Of a DNA stretch of 64,000 nucleotides, positions 1-7,826 are shown piece after piece; position 1 is the stretch's first letter, and each line of letters starts with the position of its first letter. Made by a program: the position numbers and the translations under genes. Source of the DNA: Oceanispirochaeta sp. M1 (lineage in GTDB: Bacteria > Spirochaetota > Spirochaetia > DSM-2461); NCBI RefSeq assembly GCF_003346715.1, contig NZ_QQPQ01000007.1:62001-126000 (forward strand), in the 5' to 3' direction. The notes under the pieces are model-generated. The model was not told where the DNA came from. It was given only the letters and a program-made list of their open reading frames with translations, and did not search any database.

Positions 1-776
1 CCGAAAAAGGATAGTTCCATGGCCTCCTGAATACTCAGCTGAGGTATTACGAAAGCGGCGGGTACAATCCTCGGATCCGCAGTTAGTACGCCATCAACAT
101 CAGTCCATATTTCCACTTTATCCGCATCAAGGGCTGCTCCGATGATACTGGCTGTATAATCACTGCCGTTTCTGCCTAGAGTTGTTGTACGTCCGGATTC
201 ATCAGAGGCAATGAAGCCGCAAATAATTGGAATAACCCGGTCGGCATCATGAAGCTTGCTTTTAACTTCTCGGTAGGTTCTTTCAAAATTTACATTTCCC
301 TTTCCATGGGTACTGTCGGTTTTGATAATATCTCTGGAATCTATAAATTGAGCCGGAATATCTATAAAATTAAGATATTCTGCAACCTGCATACAGTTCA
401 GGCGTTCTCCGAAACTCATAATAAGATCCATTGATTTAAGAGAACATTCACGGACAAGTTCCACACCATGAAGTATTTCACTGAGATCCAGAAGAAGTTT
501 TTCTATTGTATCCTGTAGTTCAGCACTTTTCTTATCTGCAAAAAGATCATCAAGACAGCTTAAATGTTTCTCTCTGATAGTCTCTATATTCTCTTTATAT
601 TTCTGATCTCCTTTTTCGGCACAGATAGCGGCTTCAACAAGAAGGTTGGTAACACCCTTCATTGCTGAGAGTACTACGCAGAGGGGAGATGTTGCACTTT
701 GTCTGATTATTTCTACGGTCTGTCGGATTTTATCGGCATCGGCGAGAGAACTGCCACCGAATTTTTTTACATTCAT
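1..776 (-). CDS. Aspartate kinase, ThrA-like (partial, N-terminal part)
   Basis: Phosphorylates L-aspartate, the first step towards lysine, threonine and methionine. The gene runs off the left edge, so only about 258 N-terminal residues are visible. They start with the kinase motif KFGGSS (residues 5-10), and later carry LGRNGSDYTA and EIWTDVDGV, the Asp and ATP-binding motifs of aspartokinases. The wording is closer to E. coli ThrA (HG near residue 100, QEAMELS at the edge) than to LysC of Bacillus, so a bifunctional aspartokinase-homoserine dehydrogenase is likely, but the second half is outside the window. The ATG at 776 is preceded by AAGGA. It is divergent from murA. No Thr- or Lys-rich leader or lysine riboswitch was seen in the 160 bp upstream. 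Confidence 0.88.
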   Translation of the reverse strand, partial: MNVKKFGGSSLADADKIRQTVEIIRQSATSPLCVVLSAMKGVTNLLVEAAICAEKGDQKYKENIETIREKHLSCLDDLFADKKSAELQDTIEKLLLDLSEILHGVELVRECSLKSMDLIMSFGERLNCMQVAEYLNFIDIPAQFIDSRDIIKTDSTHGKGNVNFERTYREVKSKLHDADRVIPIICGFIASDESGRTTTLGRNGSDYTASIIGAALDADKVEIWTDVDGVLTADPRIVPAAFVIPQLSIQEAMELSFF

Positions 777-937
777 GTAAATGGATCCTTTTGTTTAGTA
801 TTAGATGTTTATAGCTTTTTTTGGTAAAATTATCTATACCTGTACTTTGTAAGCTGATAGGATAGCAGTTGTTTTTAAAGCAAATAATTTGTTGACCTAT
901 CCTTTACAGGAAAAGAAATAAGTGGTGAAAAAATTCT

Positions 938-2215
938 ATGCATAAATATGATATTGAAGGCGGATTTCCCATCAAGGGTAAAATCAAGGCCAGTGGTAAT
1001 AAAAATGCGGCATTGCCTTGTATTGCTGCAGTTCTCCTGAGTGATGAACCTATTGAACTGAAAAATATTCCGGACATTGAGGATGTCAGAGTCATGGTTG
1101 AAATCCTTGAGCATCTCGGTTGCAAGGTTGAACGTGCCGGAAAAAATCATCTGAAGTTTCAGATGACAGATATAAAAAATGAAGTTCCTGAAGCAATGGC
1201 TTCTGTAGTACGGGCTTCAATACTTTTTGCCGGGCCTCTCCTGGCCAGGACAGGTAAAGTTGTCCTTCCTCCTCCCGGAGGAGATGTAATCGGCAGAAGA
1301 CGTCTTGATACCCATTTTCTGGCTTTGACAGCTCTTGGTGCCCAGGTCGATATTGACGGACAGTTTACAATCACGGCCAACAAGCTTGTTGGTGTGGATA
1401 TTTTTCTGGATGAAGCTTCGGTTACTGCCACAGAGAATGCCATTATGGCCTGTGTTCTTGCTGAAGGTAAAACTATTCTCCGGAATGCAGCATCCGAACC
1501 TCATGTGCAGGATCTCTGCAATATGCTCAACGGAATGGGTGCAAAGATAAACGGAATCGGATCCAATATCCTCTATATTGATGGAGTAAAAAAACTGCAT
1601 TCTGTTTCCTATACTATCGGGGCTGATTTTATGGAGGTCGGATCTTATATTGGTCTGGCTGCAGTGACCCGGGGTGAACTTGAAATTACTAATGCAAATC
1701 CCGAACATATGCGTATGTGTAAAATTGCATTTGCTAAATTAGGTATTCACTGGAATTCAGATGGAAATTCTATTTATGTTCCTCCAAATCAGAATATGAA
1801 AGTACTCAGTGATATGGGAGGGATGATTCCACAGATTGACGATGCACCCTGGCCCGGATTTCCACCTGATCTGACGAGTATTATTACCGTTGTGGCCACT
1901 CAGGTTGAAGGAACCGTTCTTATTCATGAAAAGATGTTCGAGTCCAGAATGTTTTTTGTGGACAAACTAATTTCCATGGGAGCCGGAATAATCCTCTGTG
2001 ACCCACACAGAGCCGTTGTAAGCGGCTCCAGAGTACTCAGTGGATCAGATTTAGTCTCTCCAGATGTAAGAGCCGGTATGGCCATGGTTATTGCTGCTCT
2101 CTGTGCCAGGGGAACAAGTACAATTCATAATGTTTATCAGATTGAGAGGGGATACGAATCCCTGGTGGAGAAGCTTCTTTCACTGGGAGCCCATATAAAG
2201 AGAATAAAAGAGTAA
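938..2215 (+). CDS. murA: UDP-N-acetylglucosamine 1-carboxyvinyltransferase with Asp116
   Basis: Transfers enolpyruvate from PEP to UDP-GlcNAc, the first committed step of peptidoglycan synthesis, in the cytoplasm. 425 aa, the normal length. The N-terminal SGNKNAALP substrate-binding segment (residues 19-27), the RRRLDTH segment and the C-terminal DVRAGMAM segment are all present. The loop that carries the catalytic Cys in E. coli MurA (GGC) reads GGD here, giving Asp116 at 1283-1285. Such a substitution is known to leave the enzyme active and make it insensitive to fosfomycin. GGTGA precedes the ATG. A strong hairpin terminator follows, so the gene is probably monocistronic. Confidence 0.96.
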   Translation: MHKYDIEGGFPIKGKIKASGNKNAALPCIAAVLLSDEPIELKNIPDIEDVRVMVEILEHLGCKVERAGKNHLKFQMTDIKNEVPEAMASVVRASILFAGPLLARTGKVVLPPPGGDVIGRRRLDTHFLALTALGAQVDIDGQFTITANKLVGVDIFLDEASVTATENAIMACVLAEGKTILRNAASEPHVQDLCNMLNGMGAKINGIGSNILYIDGVKKLHSVSYTIGADFMEVGSYIGLAAVTRGELEITNANPEHMRMCKIAFAKLGIHWNSDGNSIYVPPNQNMKVLSDMGGMIPQIDDAPWPGFPPDLTSIITVVATQVEGTVLIHEKMFESRMFFVDKLISMGAGIILCDPHRAVVSGSRVLSGSDLVSPDVRAGMAMVIAALCARGTSTIHNVYQIERGYESLVEKLLSLGAHIKRIKE

Positions 2216-2221
2216 ATAAAC

Positions 2222-2445
2222 TTTTCCACAGCTTATCCACAAGGGAATTTCCGAAAATTCGGAAATTCCCTTTTTTTATGAAAATATATGAAATAGAATA
2301 TGAATGAAGTAAATATATACATAATAAGCAATTAAAATTTTTTTATTAGAATTTAGAACTTCTTTAGGAAATAATTAAGTGTTGATTTTCAGAGAACTAG
2401 AGAGTTATTTACAGTTTATCCACATCTTTACACAAGTTATCCACA
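2222..2445 (+). other. Cluster of helically phased DnaA boxes around an AT-rich stretch
   Basis: Three perfect TTATCCACA boxes, all in the same orientation, lie at 2233-2241, 2416-2424 and 2437-2445. Weaker relatives lie at 2222-2230 (TTTTCCACA), 2405-2413 (TTATTTACA) and 2426-2434 (CTTTACACA). Start positions are about 11 bp apart within each group (2222/2233 and 2405/2416/2426/2437), which places them on one helix face. Between the groups are the murA terminator and about 110 bp of very AT-rich DNA. The right group overlaps the last codons of the neighbouring minus-strand gene. The layout resembles a replication origin or a DnaA-titration site, but no dnaA or dnaN is nearby. Confidence 0.55.
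2241..2277 (+). terminator. Intrinsic terminator of murA
   Basis: Arms 2241-2255 and 2258-2272 are perfectly complementary (15 bp, AAGGGAATTTCCGAA) and are followed by a run of seven T to 2277. The A-rich left flank makes it plausible in the other direction too, for the converging minus-strand gene. Confidence 0.85.
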
Positions 2446-3071
2446 GGTAAAAGTAATATATATCCACGACGATTTGAGTTTTTCACTGTTATTGATTTAC
2501 CGTAGCTTTCGGGCAGCTTCTCTCGAAGGATTTTTCTAATATGATGAATCTGAACATAAAGTGAGTTCTCAGATGCAATATCTCCGGAAGGCAGAATATT
2601 CTGAAAATCCTTACAGTCAAAATAGAAATTTGGATTATCAAAAAGGATTTTCAGCAATCTGCTCTGCACAGGAGTGAAATGTATTAACTCACCATTTATA
2701 TAAAAATTTTTATTCCTCCAGTATATTTCACTTTTTTCAACCTTGATTCTTCCATCACTCAGGAATTTACTGCTGCGGATGATAAGTTCAGAACAGTCCC
2801 AGGGATCCTTGAGATAATCCTTGGCAGCTGCCAGATATGAACTTTCCAGAAGACCGGCAGTACCGAAGGCAATGAGGTTTTTATACAATTTTTTTTGATC
2901 AGGATTCAGCAACAAAATTGAAGGGATTATCAGAAGAGACGCAGAATCCGGAATATTATCAGTATTCTGCATGAAAACACATCTATCGTACCAGGATGGA
3001 TATTTATCTTTAAGTTCAATCTGTATCAGGGGCGGTAATTGAATACATACGATCTCTGCTGTTGTAGGCAT
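2409..3071 (-). CDS. Winged-helix (OmpR/PhoB-type) regulator with degenerate N-terminal domain
   Basis: 220 aa. Residues about 115-210 match the Trans_reg_C DNA-binding domain: a hairpin (ELIHFTPVQSRLLKIL), the recognition region (SLYVQIHHIRKILREKL) and the wing (NSNRRGYILL). The first 100 residues have a receiver-like length, but I cannot find the acidic pocket, phospho-acceptor Asp or conserved Lys, so it is probably not a normal response regulator. No kinase gene is adjacent. The ATG at 3071 has no Shine-Dalgarno, and the upstream gene's terminator ends right at it, so transcription or the true start may differ. Its 3' end carries DnaA boxes. Target genes unknown. Confidence 0.75.
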   Translation of the reverse strand: MPTTAEIVCIQLPPLIQIELKDKYPSWYDRCVFMQNTDNIPDSASLLIIPSILLLNPDQKKLYKNLIAFGTAGLLESSYLAAAKDYLKDPWDCSELIIRSSKFLSDGRIKVEKSEIYWRNKNFYINGELIHFTPVQSRLLKILFDNPNFYFDCKDFQNILPSGDIASENSLYVQIHHIRKILREKLPESYGKSITVKNSNRRGYILLLPVDNLCKDVDKL

Positions 3072-3072
3072 A

Positions 3073-3100
3073 TAAAAAAACCGGGCTGCAAAGCCCGGTT
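3073..3100 (-). terminator. Intrinsic terminator of the STAS gene
   Basis: Reading on the minus strand, a 9-bp stem AACCGGGCT/AGCCCGGTT (3092-3100 with 3079-3087) with a 4-nt loop is followed by a T-run down to 3074. It begins a few bases after the stop of the STAS gene and ends at the start codon of the winged-helix gene. Confidence 0.85.
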
Positions 3101-3104
3101 CGTT

Positions 3105-3659
3105 TTATCCCAGAAATACCTGGCCGGTATTGTCGATGGCCAGAATTGTTTTACATTCACTGCATCTGAAGCGTCCCGGCTTGGTAGCCTTAAGCTTTTT
3201 TGAACAAATGGGACATCTGAAAATCTTGGGAAAGATATCACTTGATTTCGTTTCACCTTCACTTTCAAAAAATGCAACTGCTTCATCAAGATTATCTTTG
3301 ATATTAAAAAACTGAGAAAATCCAAGAAGCTGGAAAACTTCATAGACCTTAGGCTGTATTTCCAGAAGAACAAGATTTCCTCCTCTGGGTTTTACAGTTT
3401 TTAGAAAAGCGGTGAAAGAACCGATTCCAGTACTGGATACATAATTCAAGCTTCCACAATGGAAGATCAAACGCGAATAGCCGGATTCGATTGCTTTATT
3501 CACACGCTTCTGAAAGAGGTTTGAATTGTATGTATCTATATAACCGGTTAGATAAAGAACCAGACAACCCTTTACAGAATCAATTTTCTGAAGTCTTATT
3601 TTAAGACTGTCATCTTTCTCTATATCAAAACCAGCTACGATTTCATTATTACCACTCAT
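3105..3659 (-). CDS. STAS-domain anti-sigma factor antagonist with C-terminal zinc ribbon
   Basis: 184 aa. Residues about 18-130 form a STAS domain of the SpoIIAA type. The phosphorylation loop reads YVSSTGIGSF, with Ser76 at the phospho-acceptor place and Ser75 where Asp is usual. Such proteins bind an anti-sigma kinase and release it when dephosphorylated. Residues 149-169 add a CPxC-(13)-CxxC motif typical of a zinc ribbon, which is not part of the usual family. No partner kinase is adjacent; a GHKL ATPase lies at 56568-57215. AAGGTG precedes the ATG, a near-consensus promoter lies at 3712-3740, and a terminator follows directly, so it is a single-gene unit. Confidence 0.85.
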   Translation of the reverse strand: MSGNNEIVAGFDIEKDDSLKIRLQKIDSVKGCLVLYLTGYIDTYNSNLFQKRVNKAIESGYSRLIFHCGSLNYVSSTGIGSFTAFLKTVKPRGGNLVLLEIQPKVYEVFQLLGFSQFFNIKDNLDEAVAFFESEGETKSSDIFPKIFRCPICSKKLKATKPGRFRCSECKTILAIDNTGQVFLG

Positions 3660-3711
3660 ATATAAATCACCTTTAACTTATGTAAAAATACAACTTGAAT
3701 ATACATCCTTT

Positions 3712-3740
3712 ATTCTATTAATCTGCAGACTATTTGTCAA
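3712..3740 (-). promoter_or_regulatory. Sigma-70-type promoter of the STAS gene
   Basis: On the minus strand TTGACA (3740-3735), a 17-bp spacer, then TAGAAT (3717-3712). The start codon is about 50 bp downstream. Confidence 0.65.
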
Positions 3741-3790
3741 ATGAATTAATTTTTGTCATTTTTTTCTTCAAGGATACTTAAAGAGTATAC

Positions 3791-3819
3791 TTGATATGTG
3801 ACAGATGGGGTTGTAATAT
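3791..3819 (+). promoter_or_regulatory. Possible promoter of the 3860 gene
   Basis: TTGATA (3791-3796), 17 bp, TAATAT (3814-3819), 40 bp before the ATG at 3860. The -10 box is only a partial match. Confidence 0.4.
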
Positions 3820-3859
3820 TGAATGAAATGATGTTTTTATTTCTGTAGGAGAAAAAAAT

Positions 3860-4339
3860 ATGAAGAAACGGCTCATTTTTATTTTGCTTCTACTTTCTTT
3901 TTTAATTCCTGCTTTGCTGACAGCAGAGGAATCGGGGTTGGAAAATCTTCAATTCTCCATAACAATTAAAGATTTGAACAGTCTGAGTACCCGGCAGCTG
4001 GATGAACTTGCTGAGAAAGGCGACTGGTTTCTTTTAGATGGAATCATTGCCGGAATGACCCTTTATTCTGCAAAAGATGAGGAATATCTCCTGGATGTTC
4101 TGCTGATGCAGGGTGAATGGATAGGTCTTGAAGAGGTTAGAAAATATGATTGTCATCTTATTTTTCAAGGTGAACAATGGAGAGATTTAATTCCTGATAA
4201 GACCCCCCGAAAACCTGAAGAGGGTCAGATATTACTGAATGCTAAGGTTCTTGTTTTGGCTCAGGTTTTAAGTTATGAACGGACGGGAGATAGAATCCTT
4301 CCCTATCTTATGGTTGAAAAAATCCGCGAACTACCCTGA
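3860..4339 (+). CDS. Secreted hypothetical protein
   Basis: 159 aa, preceded by a good ribosome site (TAGGAG). It begins with a signal peptide: KKR, a hydrophobic core and a likely cleavage after LLTA near residue 22. The mature part is acidic and mostly helical in look, with no Cys pair or lipobox, and ends in a possible beta segment. No family recognised. It is flanked by minus-strand genes and converges on the 4350-5441 gene with only 10 bp between, so it stands alone. Probably periplasmic. Confidence 0.75.
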   Translation: MKKRLIFILLLLSFLIPALLTAEESGLENLQFSITIKDLNSLSTRQLDELAEKGDWFLLDGIIAGMTLYSAKDEEYLLDVLLMQGEWIGLEEVRKYDCHLIFQGEQWRDLIPDKTPRKPEEGQILLNAKVLVLAQVLSYERTGDRILPYLMVEKIRELP

Positions 4340-4349
4340 TACTACTTCT

Positions 4350-5441
4350 CTAATAAAATTTAATATGTTCCTGTTTAATCTCATTTTCGGATTCTGAAAG
4401 AATACAGGCCCTCTTCAAAATTGATGACAGTTCTCTAATATTACCGGGCCATGAATAGTCAAGAAGTTTCATCATGGCTTCTGATTTTATAGTCTTATCA
4501 GATTTTTCCATTGTCAGAAGGTGCTGGCAAAGAAGGGGTATATCGGTTTTTCTCTCTCTCAGAGGAGGGATCTGAATAAGTAGAACATTGAGTCTGTAAT
4601 ATAGATCTTTTCTGAAACTCCCCTCTTCAATCATCTTTCTGAGGTTTGCTGCTGTGGCACATATAATACGGACATTAATTTCCCTGCTCTGTGTACTGCC
4701 GAGTCGTGTGACCCTTTTATCCTCAATTATACGAAGAAGCTTTGCCTGCATTCTTATTGGAAGCTCAGCTATCTCATCAAGGAAGAGAGTCCCTTCATGG
4801 GCGGCCTCAAAGTATCCTATTTTGCTTATGGAGTCTGTATATGCTCCCCGGATTGATCCGAACAGTTCCGCTTCAAGAAGAGTTTCAGGAATGGCGGCAC
4901 AGTTAACAGGAATAAAGGATCCGCTGCGCCGGCTGTATTTATGAATGGCTTTGGCACAGACCTCCTTTCCGGTTCCTGTTTCTCCCAGAAGGGCGACAGA
5001 AGCCGGGTTCGGTGCAAACTGGCTTATTATTTTTTTAAGTTTTGATATGGAATTACTGATTCCATGAAGCCCCATATCATGGAAGAGCTGAGTTTTTCCA
5101 TCCGGAATTTTTCTACTGTGAATTATTATAAAATCATTAAGTTTCTCATGTGTGTTCGGAAATGGAAAATAGCTGTATCCCTTCTCAATCATATAGACGA
5201 CATCCGCTATTGTATCGTGCCTATTACCCCAGAGAAGTATCTTCTCACTGTAGGGCAGACCCTCTGTAACAAGTTCTTTTTCATTACTCCAGTCTTCTGA
5301 ACCAAGAATTATTACATCAGGCTGAACCCTGTTGTATTCTTCCCTGGTGAAGCGGGAAATGTTTTGGAGACATATATAAGGCGGGACCAGGGATCTCAGC
5401 TGCTGAAAATTCCTGGAACAAAGACAGGAGAGAACAGTCAT
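4350..5441 (-). CDS. Sigma-54 activator-like AAA+ ATPase lacking a GAFTGA motif and DNA-binding domain
   Basis: 363 aa. Residues about 125-345 are a sigma-54 interaction AAA+ domain: Walker A GETGTGKE (153-160), Walker B LFLDEI (219-224), the arginine-rich FRKDLYYRLNV segment and WPGNIREL (331-338). The sigma-54 contact loop GAFTGA reads GAYTDS (199-204). The protein stops about 25 residues after the AAA+ lid, so the usual Fis-type HTH is missing. The first 110 residues look like a degenerate receiver. It is the last gene of the ctpA operon, 51 bp after the FxsA-like gene, with AGGA before the ATG. It may act through another protein or have a role other than sigma-54 activation. Confidence 0.85.
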   Translation of the reverse strand: MTVLSCLCSRNFQQLRSLVPPYICLQNISRFTREEYNRVQPDVIILGSEDWSNEKELVTEGLPYSEKILLWGNRHDTIADVVYMIEKGYSYFPFPNTHEKLNDFIIIHSRKIPDGKTQLFHDMGLHGISNSISKLKKIISQFAPNPASVALLGETGTGKEVCAKAIHKYSRRSGSFIPVNCAAIPETLLEAELFGSIRGAYTDSISKIGYFEAAHEGTLFLDEIAELPIRMQAKLLRIIEDKRVTRLGSTQSREINVRIICATAANLRKMIEEGSFRKDLYYRLNVLLIQIPPLRERKTDIPLLCQHLLTMEKSDKTIKSEAMMKLLDYSWPGNIRELSSILKRACILSESENEIKQEHIKFY

Positions 5442-5492
5442 TTACTAATCCTGATAAAAAGTTATTAGTAAATTGTAATAAACAATTGTTAA

Positions 5493-5939
5493 TTATTCAA
5501 CAACATTAATAAATTCATGAATTTCCTTCCACTCTATTCTTAAAAAGTTGCTGAGAGAACTCCCGGCTCTGTATCTCAGGGAGGGGATGGAAATGATAAG
5601 TGCTACAACTGTTCCGATTATTCCCGGCATTATCAGGAAAATTGAGACAAAGACAGTTCCAGGAAACATGGAGTAATAATACTCTGAGTAGTAATGATTA
5701 TCTGTATTACTTCGAATAATTCTAAGGTTTTTAATTATCATATGTCTGGACATATAAAATCCGCCCAGACTGAATGCTATCAGCACTGCAAGGAACAGAT
5801 ATTTACCTATATATGAAGCGGTCATTATTATCAGGTAGCAGTCCAGAAGTGGTATGAGAGCCGTTAGCAGAAGGATATAGAGATAGCGGACAGTATGCTC
5901 CGGATTTAGAATTTCATATAAAACTTTTATATTCAGCAT
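5493..5939 (-). CDS. FxsA-like membrane protein
   Basis: 148 aa. Three or four membrane segments are visible (about 18-40, 45-65, 90-118). The order of a PLLD segment after the first helix, a short polar stretch, then a PGIIGTVVALI helix followed by a P-x-x-R-like end resembles the FxsA family of inner-membrane proteins, whose biochemical role is unclear. Similarity is judged from topology and few motifs only. It sits 24 bp behind the WecG-like gene in the minus-strand operon. Confidence 0.55.
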   Translation of the reverse strand: MLNIKVLYEILNPEHTVRYLYILLLTALIPLLDCYLIIMTASYIGKYLFLAVLIAFSLGGFYMSRHMIIKNLRIIRSNTDNHYYSEYYYSMFPGTVFVSIFLIMPGIIGTVVALIISIPSLRYRAGSSLSNFLRIEWKEIHEFINVVE

Positions 5940-5963
5940 TTATTATTCCTGTAATTTAAGCGG

Positions 5964-6695
5964 TCAGCGGTTTTTTATCTTTTCTATTGTAAGAAGCAGA
6001 AAAAAGAGGATATGTCTCAGAAGACGCCAGGGGAGAAGAACCGATAATATACTTTTAGATATTATTCTTCCGGGAGTATTACTCACCGGTTTTTTTGTTT
6101 TTCCGGAAAATATTTCAAAGCAGCTTCTGCCCCAGAGACTCAGTCCTGGGGGAAACATTTTTCTGTTTCTATAGAGCCAGAGGTTGTTTCCTTTAAGTCC
6201 CTTGCCCGTAAGAAGGAGCGAGGGAGAAGATTTCCTTACAGCCATAATGATGTCTTTTTCTTCCTGTTGTGAAAATGTTCCGGCATACCGTCCGACTATA
6301 TGGAGTCCCGGAAAGGATGCTTTCAAATTTGACTCAGAAGTGAGAATATTTTTTTTTCTTGAACCGAGAACATAGATAGACTTTCCGGAATGTTCGAGAA
6401 CTCCAAGAAGACGTATCACAAATGTAAAGGGATTGGAAATTCGAGGAGTTTCTTTTTTAAGGTATTTTGCTGCAAATGTTACAGAAGATGATATGGGAAT
6501 ATTGAGTCTTGATGAACGCAAACAGTCCATATATTCCCGGTTAAACTGGGCTTTCATGATATCCAGATAGCTGATAAGGCAGATCTGTCCGGTAGTTTCT
6601 TCCTCCAGCAGTGCTTTAACGGCATCACCAATCTGTTCTTCAGAAATCAGATCAATAGGTATATGAAGGATGCTGATTCGATTATTTTGATACAT
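5964..6695 (-). CDS. WecG/TagA/CpsF-family protein with altered active-site motifs
   Basis: 243 aa. The family transfers ManNAc-type sugars to lipid-linked acceptors at the inner membrane. The core SIYVLGSRKKN...FPGLHIVGRYAG (about 115-160) fits the nucleotide-sugar-binding half. Several expected active-site features are missing: the Thr-x-Asn motif near residue 40 reads ISY, the Asp of the PDG motif (about residue 68) is Ser, and the PKQE motif reads GLKGNN. The C-terminus is basic and hydrophobic, as in membrane-associated members. Its start overlaps the rsmE stop (TAATG). It may be inactive or have a changed specificity. Confidence 0.7.
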   Translation of the reverse strand: MYQNNRISILHIPIDLISEEQIGDAVKALLEEETTGQICLISYLDIMKAQFNREYMDCLRSSRLNIPISSSVTFAAKYLKKETPRISNPFTFVIRLLGVLEHSGKSIYVLGSRKKNILTSESNLKASFPGLHIVGRYAGTFSQQEEKDIIMAVRKSSPSLLLTGKGLKGNNLWLYRNRKMFPPGLSLWGRSCFEIFSGKTKKPVSNTPGRIISKSILSVLLPWRLLRHILFFLLLTIEKIKNR

Positions 6696-7426
6696 TAAAT
6701 TAACTCCATGCAGCTGATAATTGTCCCCAGAGCAAATATACTTGCAGTCTCAGCCCGGAGAACATTATATCCCAGAAATAGAGAAGAAAATCCCTTTTTC
6801 TGCATTATTTCAATTTCTTTATTCGATAACCCGCCCTCTGAGCCAATCAGAAGATGCACTTCATTTACAGAGCTGCTGTTCATCTGTGAGAGTGGATTTC
6901 CATCAATTTTTTCCTGATGACAGAAAATACCCCATCTTCCTGAACTGCTGTCCAGATCCGGAAGTTCCGTAAACGAAATCAGGTCATTCAGTTCCGTATT
7001 CACAGGAGAACCGCTCTGCTGTCGGGCTTCACGGATGATTTTCCGCCATCGTTCATATTTATGAGCTTCGCTGCCGCTGAATCTTACCTGAGAATGCTGA
7101 CTGTCTACAAGTGTGATGCTGTTAACTCCCGCCTCGACAGCCTGACGAATCATTGAATCCTGTTTTTTTCCTTTACAGAGACAGAGGTATAAGTGAAGTT
7201 CATATTGCCTGGTATAAGCTGTAAGTTCCTCTTCCACCAGAATGTCGCACTCGTCATTACGGATTTCCAGCATCCGGGCCCGAAAACGTGCGGAAGCTGA
7301 ATCTGTGAGTTCCAGGATATCTCCCTTTTCGGAACGTCTGACCCGGCATAGATAATGAAACTCATCGTCCATGAGAGTTATGGTCTGCCCCGGTTTCAGT
7401 TCCTGATTACAGACAAACTGTTTCAC
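6695..7426 (-). CDS. rsmE: 16S rRNA (uracil1498-N3)-methyltransferase
   Basis: Methylates N3 of U1498 in 16S rRNA using SAM. 243 aa, full length. An N-terminal PUA-like part (residues 1-70) is followed by the SPOUT knot: LLIGSEGGLSNKE (near 190), LGYNVLRAETA (near 220) and a C-terminal helix, all typical for RsmE. Start overlaps the end of the yjbQ gene by 4 bp (ATGA), so the two are translationally coupled. Confidence 0.93.
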   Translation of the reverse strand: MKQFVCNQELKPGQTITLMDDEFHYLCRVRRSEKGDILELTDSASARFRARMLEIRNDECDILVEEELTAYTRQYELHLYLCLCKGKKQDSMIRQAVEAGVNSITLVDSQHSQVRFSGSEAHKYERWRKIIREARQQSGSPVNTELNDLISFTELPDLDSSSGRWGIFCHQEKIDGNPLSQMNSSSVNEVHLLIGSEGGLSNKEIEIMQKKGFSSLFLGYNVLRAETASIFALGTIISCMELI

Positions 7427-7824
7427 TCGGCACCTTTCAATATCTGTACATGGAACTTTCTGTTCCGCGGACCATCATATTCACAGAAATAAATTCCCTG
7501 CCATGTCCCAAGAACGGCTCTACCCTGATGAACAGGAACCATAATATGAAGTCCCGTGAAAGTCGTTTTAATATGGGCGGCGGAATTTCCTTCCATATGG
7601 CGGTAGTTATCGGAAAAAGGAACGATCTTGTTTATTTCATAGATCATATCCCGCTGCACATCGGGGTCTGCATTTTCATTAATGGTTATACCCGCAGTTG
7701 TATGCGGGCTGTAGACCATGCATATTCCCTCTTCAATACCGCTTTTATCTATAAGCTGATTAACCCGGGCAGTTATCTCGCACATTTGAGCCTGCTTATC
7801 TGTTCTCAGTTCTTCGGTATACAA
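7423..7824 (-). CDS. YjbQ/UPF0047 family protein
   Basis: 133 aa, the whole length of the family. The motifs SPHTTAGITINENADPDV (near residues 40-57), HMEGNSAAHIK and GTWQGIYFCEYDGPR are conserved. Members are small trimeric proteins, often annotated as secondary thiamine-phosphate synthase because they can complement thiamine mutants; the true reaction is uncertain. It lies 2 bp after ctpA and overlaps rsmE, so it is in the ctpA operon. Confidence 0.92.
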   Translation of the reverse strand: MYTEELRTDKQAQMCEITARVNQLIDKSGIEEGICMVYSPHTTAGITINENADPDVQRDMIYEINKIVPFSDNYRHMEGNSAAHIKTTFTGLHIMVPVHQGRAVLGTWQGIYFCEYDGPRNRKFHVQILKGAE

Positions 7825-7826
7825 AT

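Noticed and set aside
2222-2445. Declaring the DnaA-box cluster to be oriC.
   Set aside because: Genes converge on it and dnaA or dnaN is not visible, so it is kept only as a candidate.
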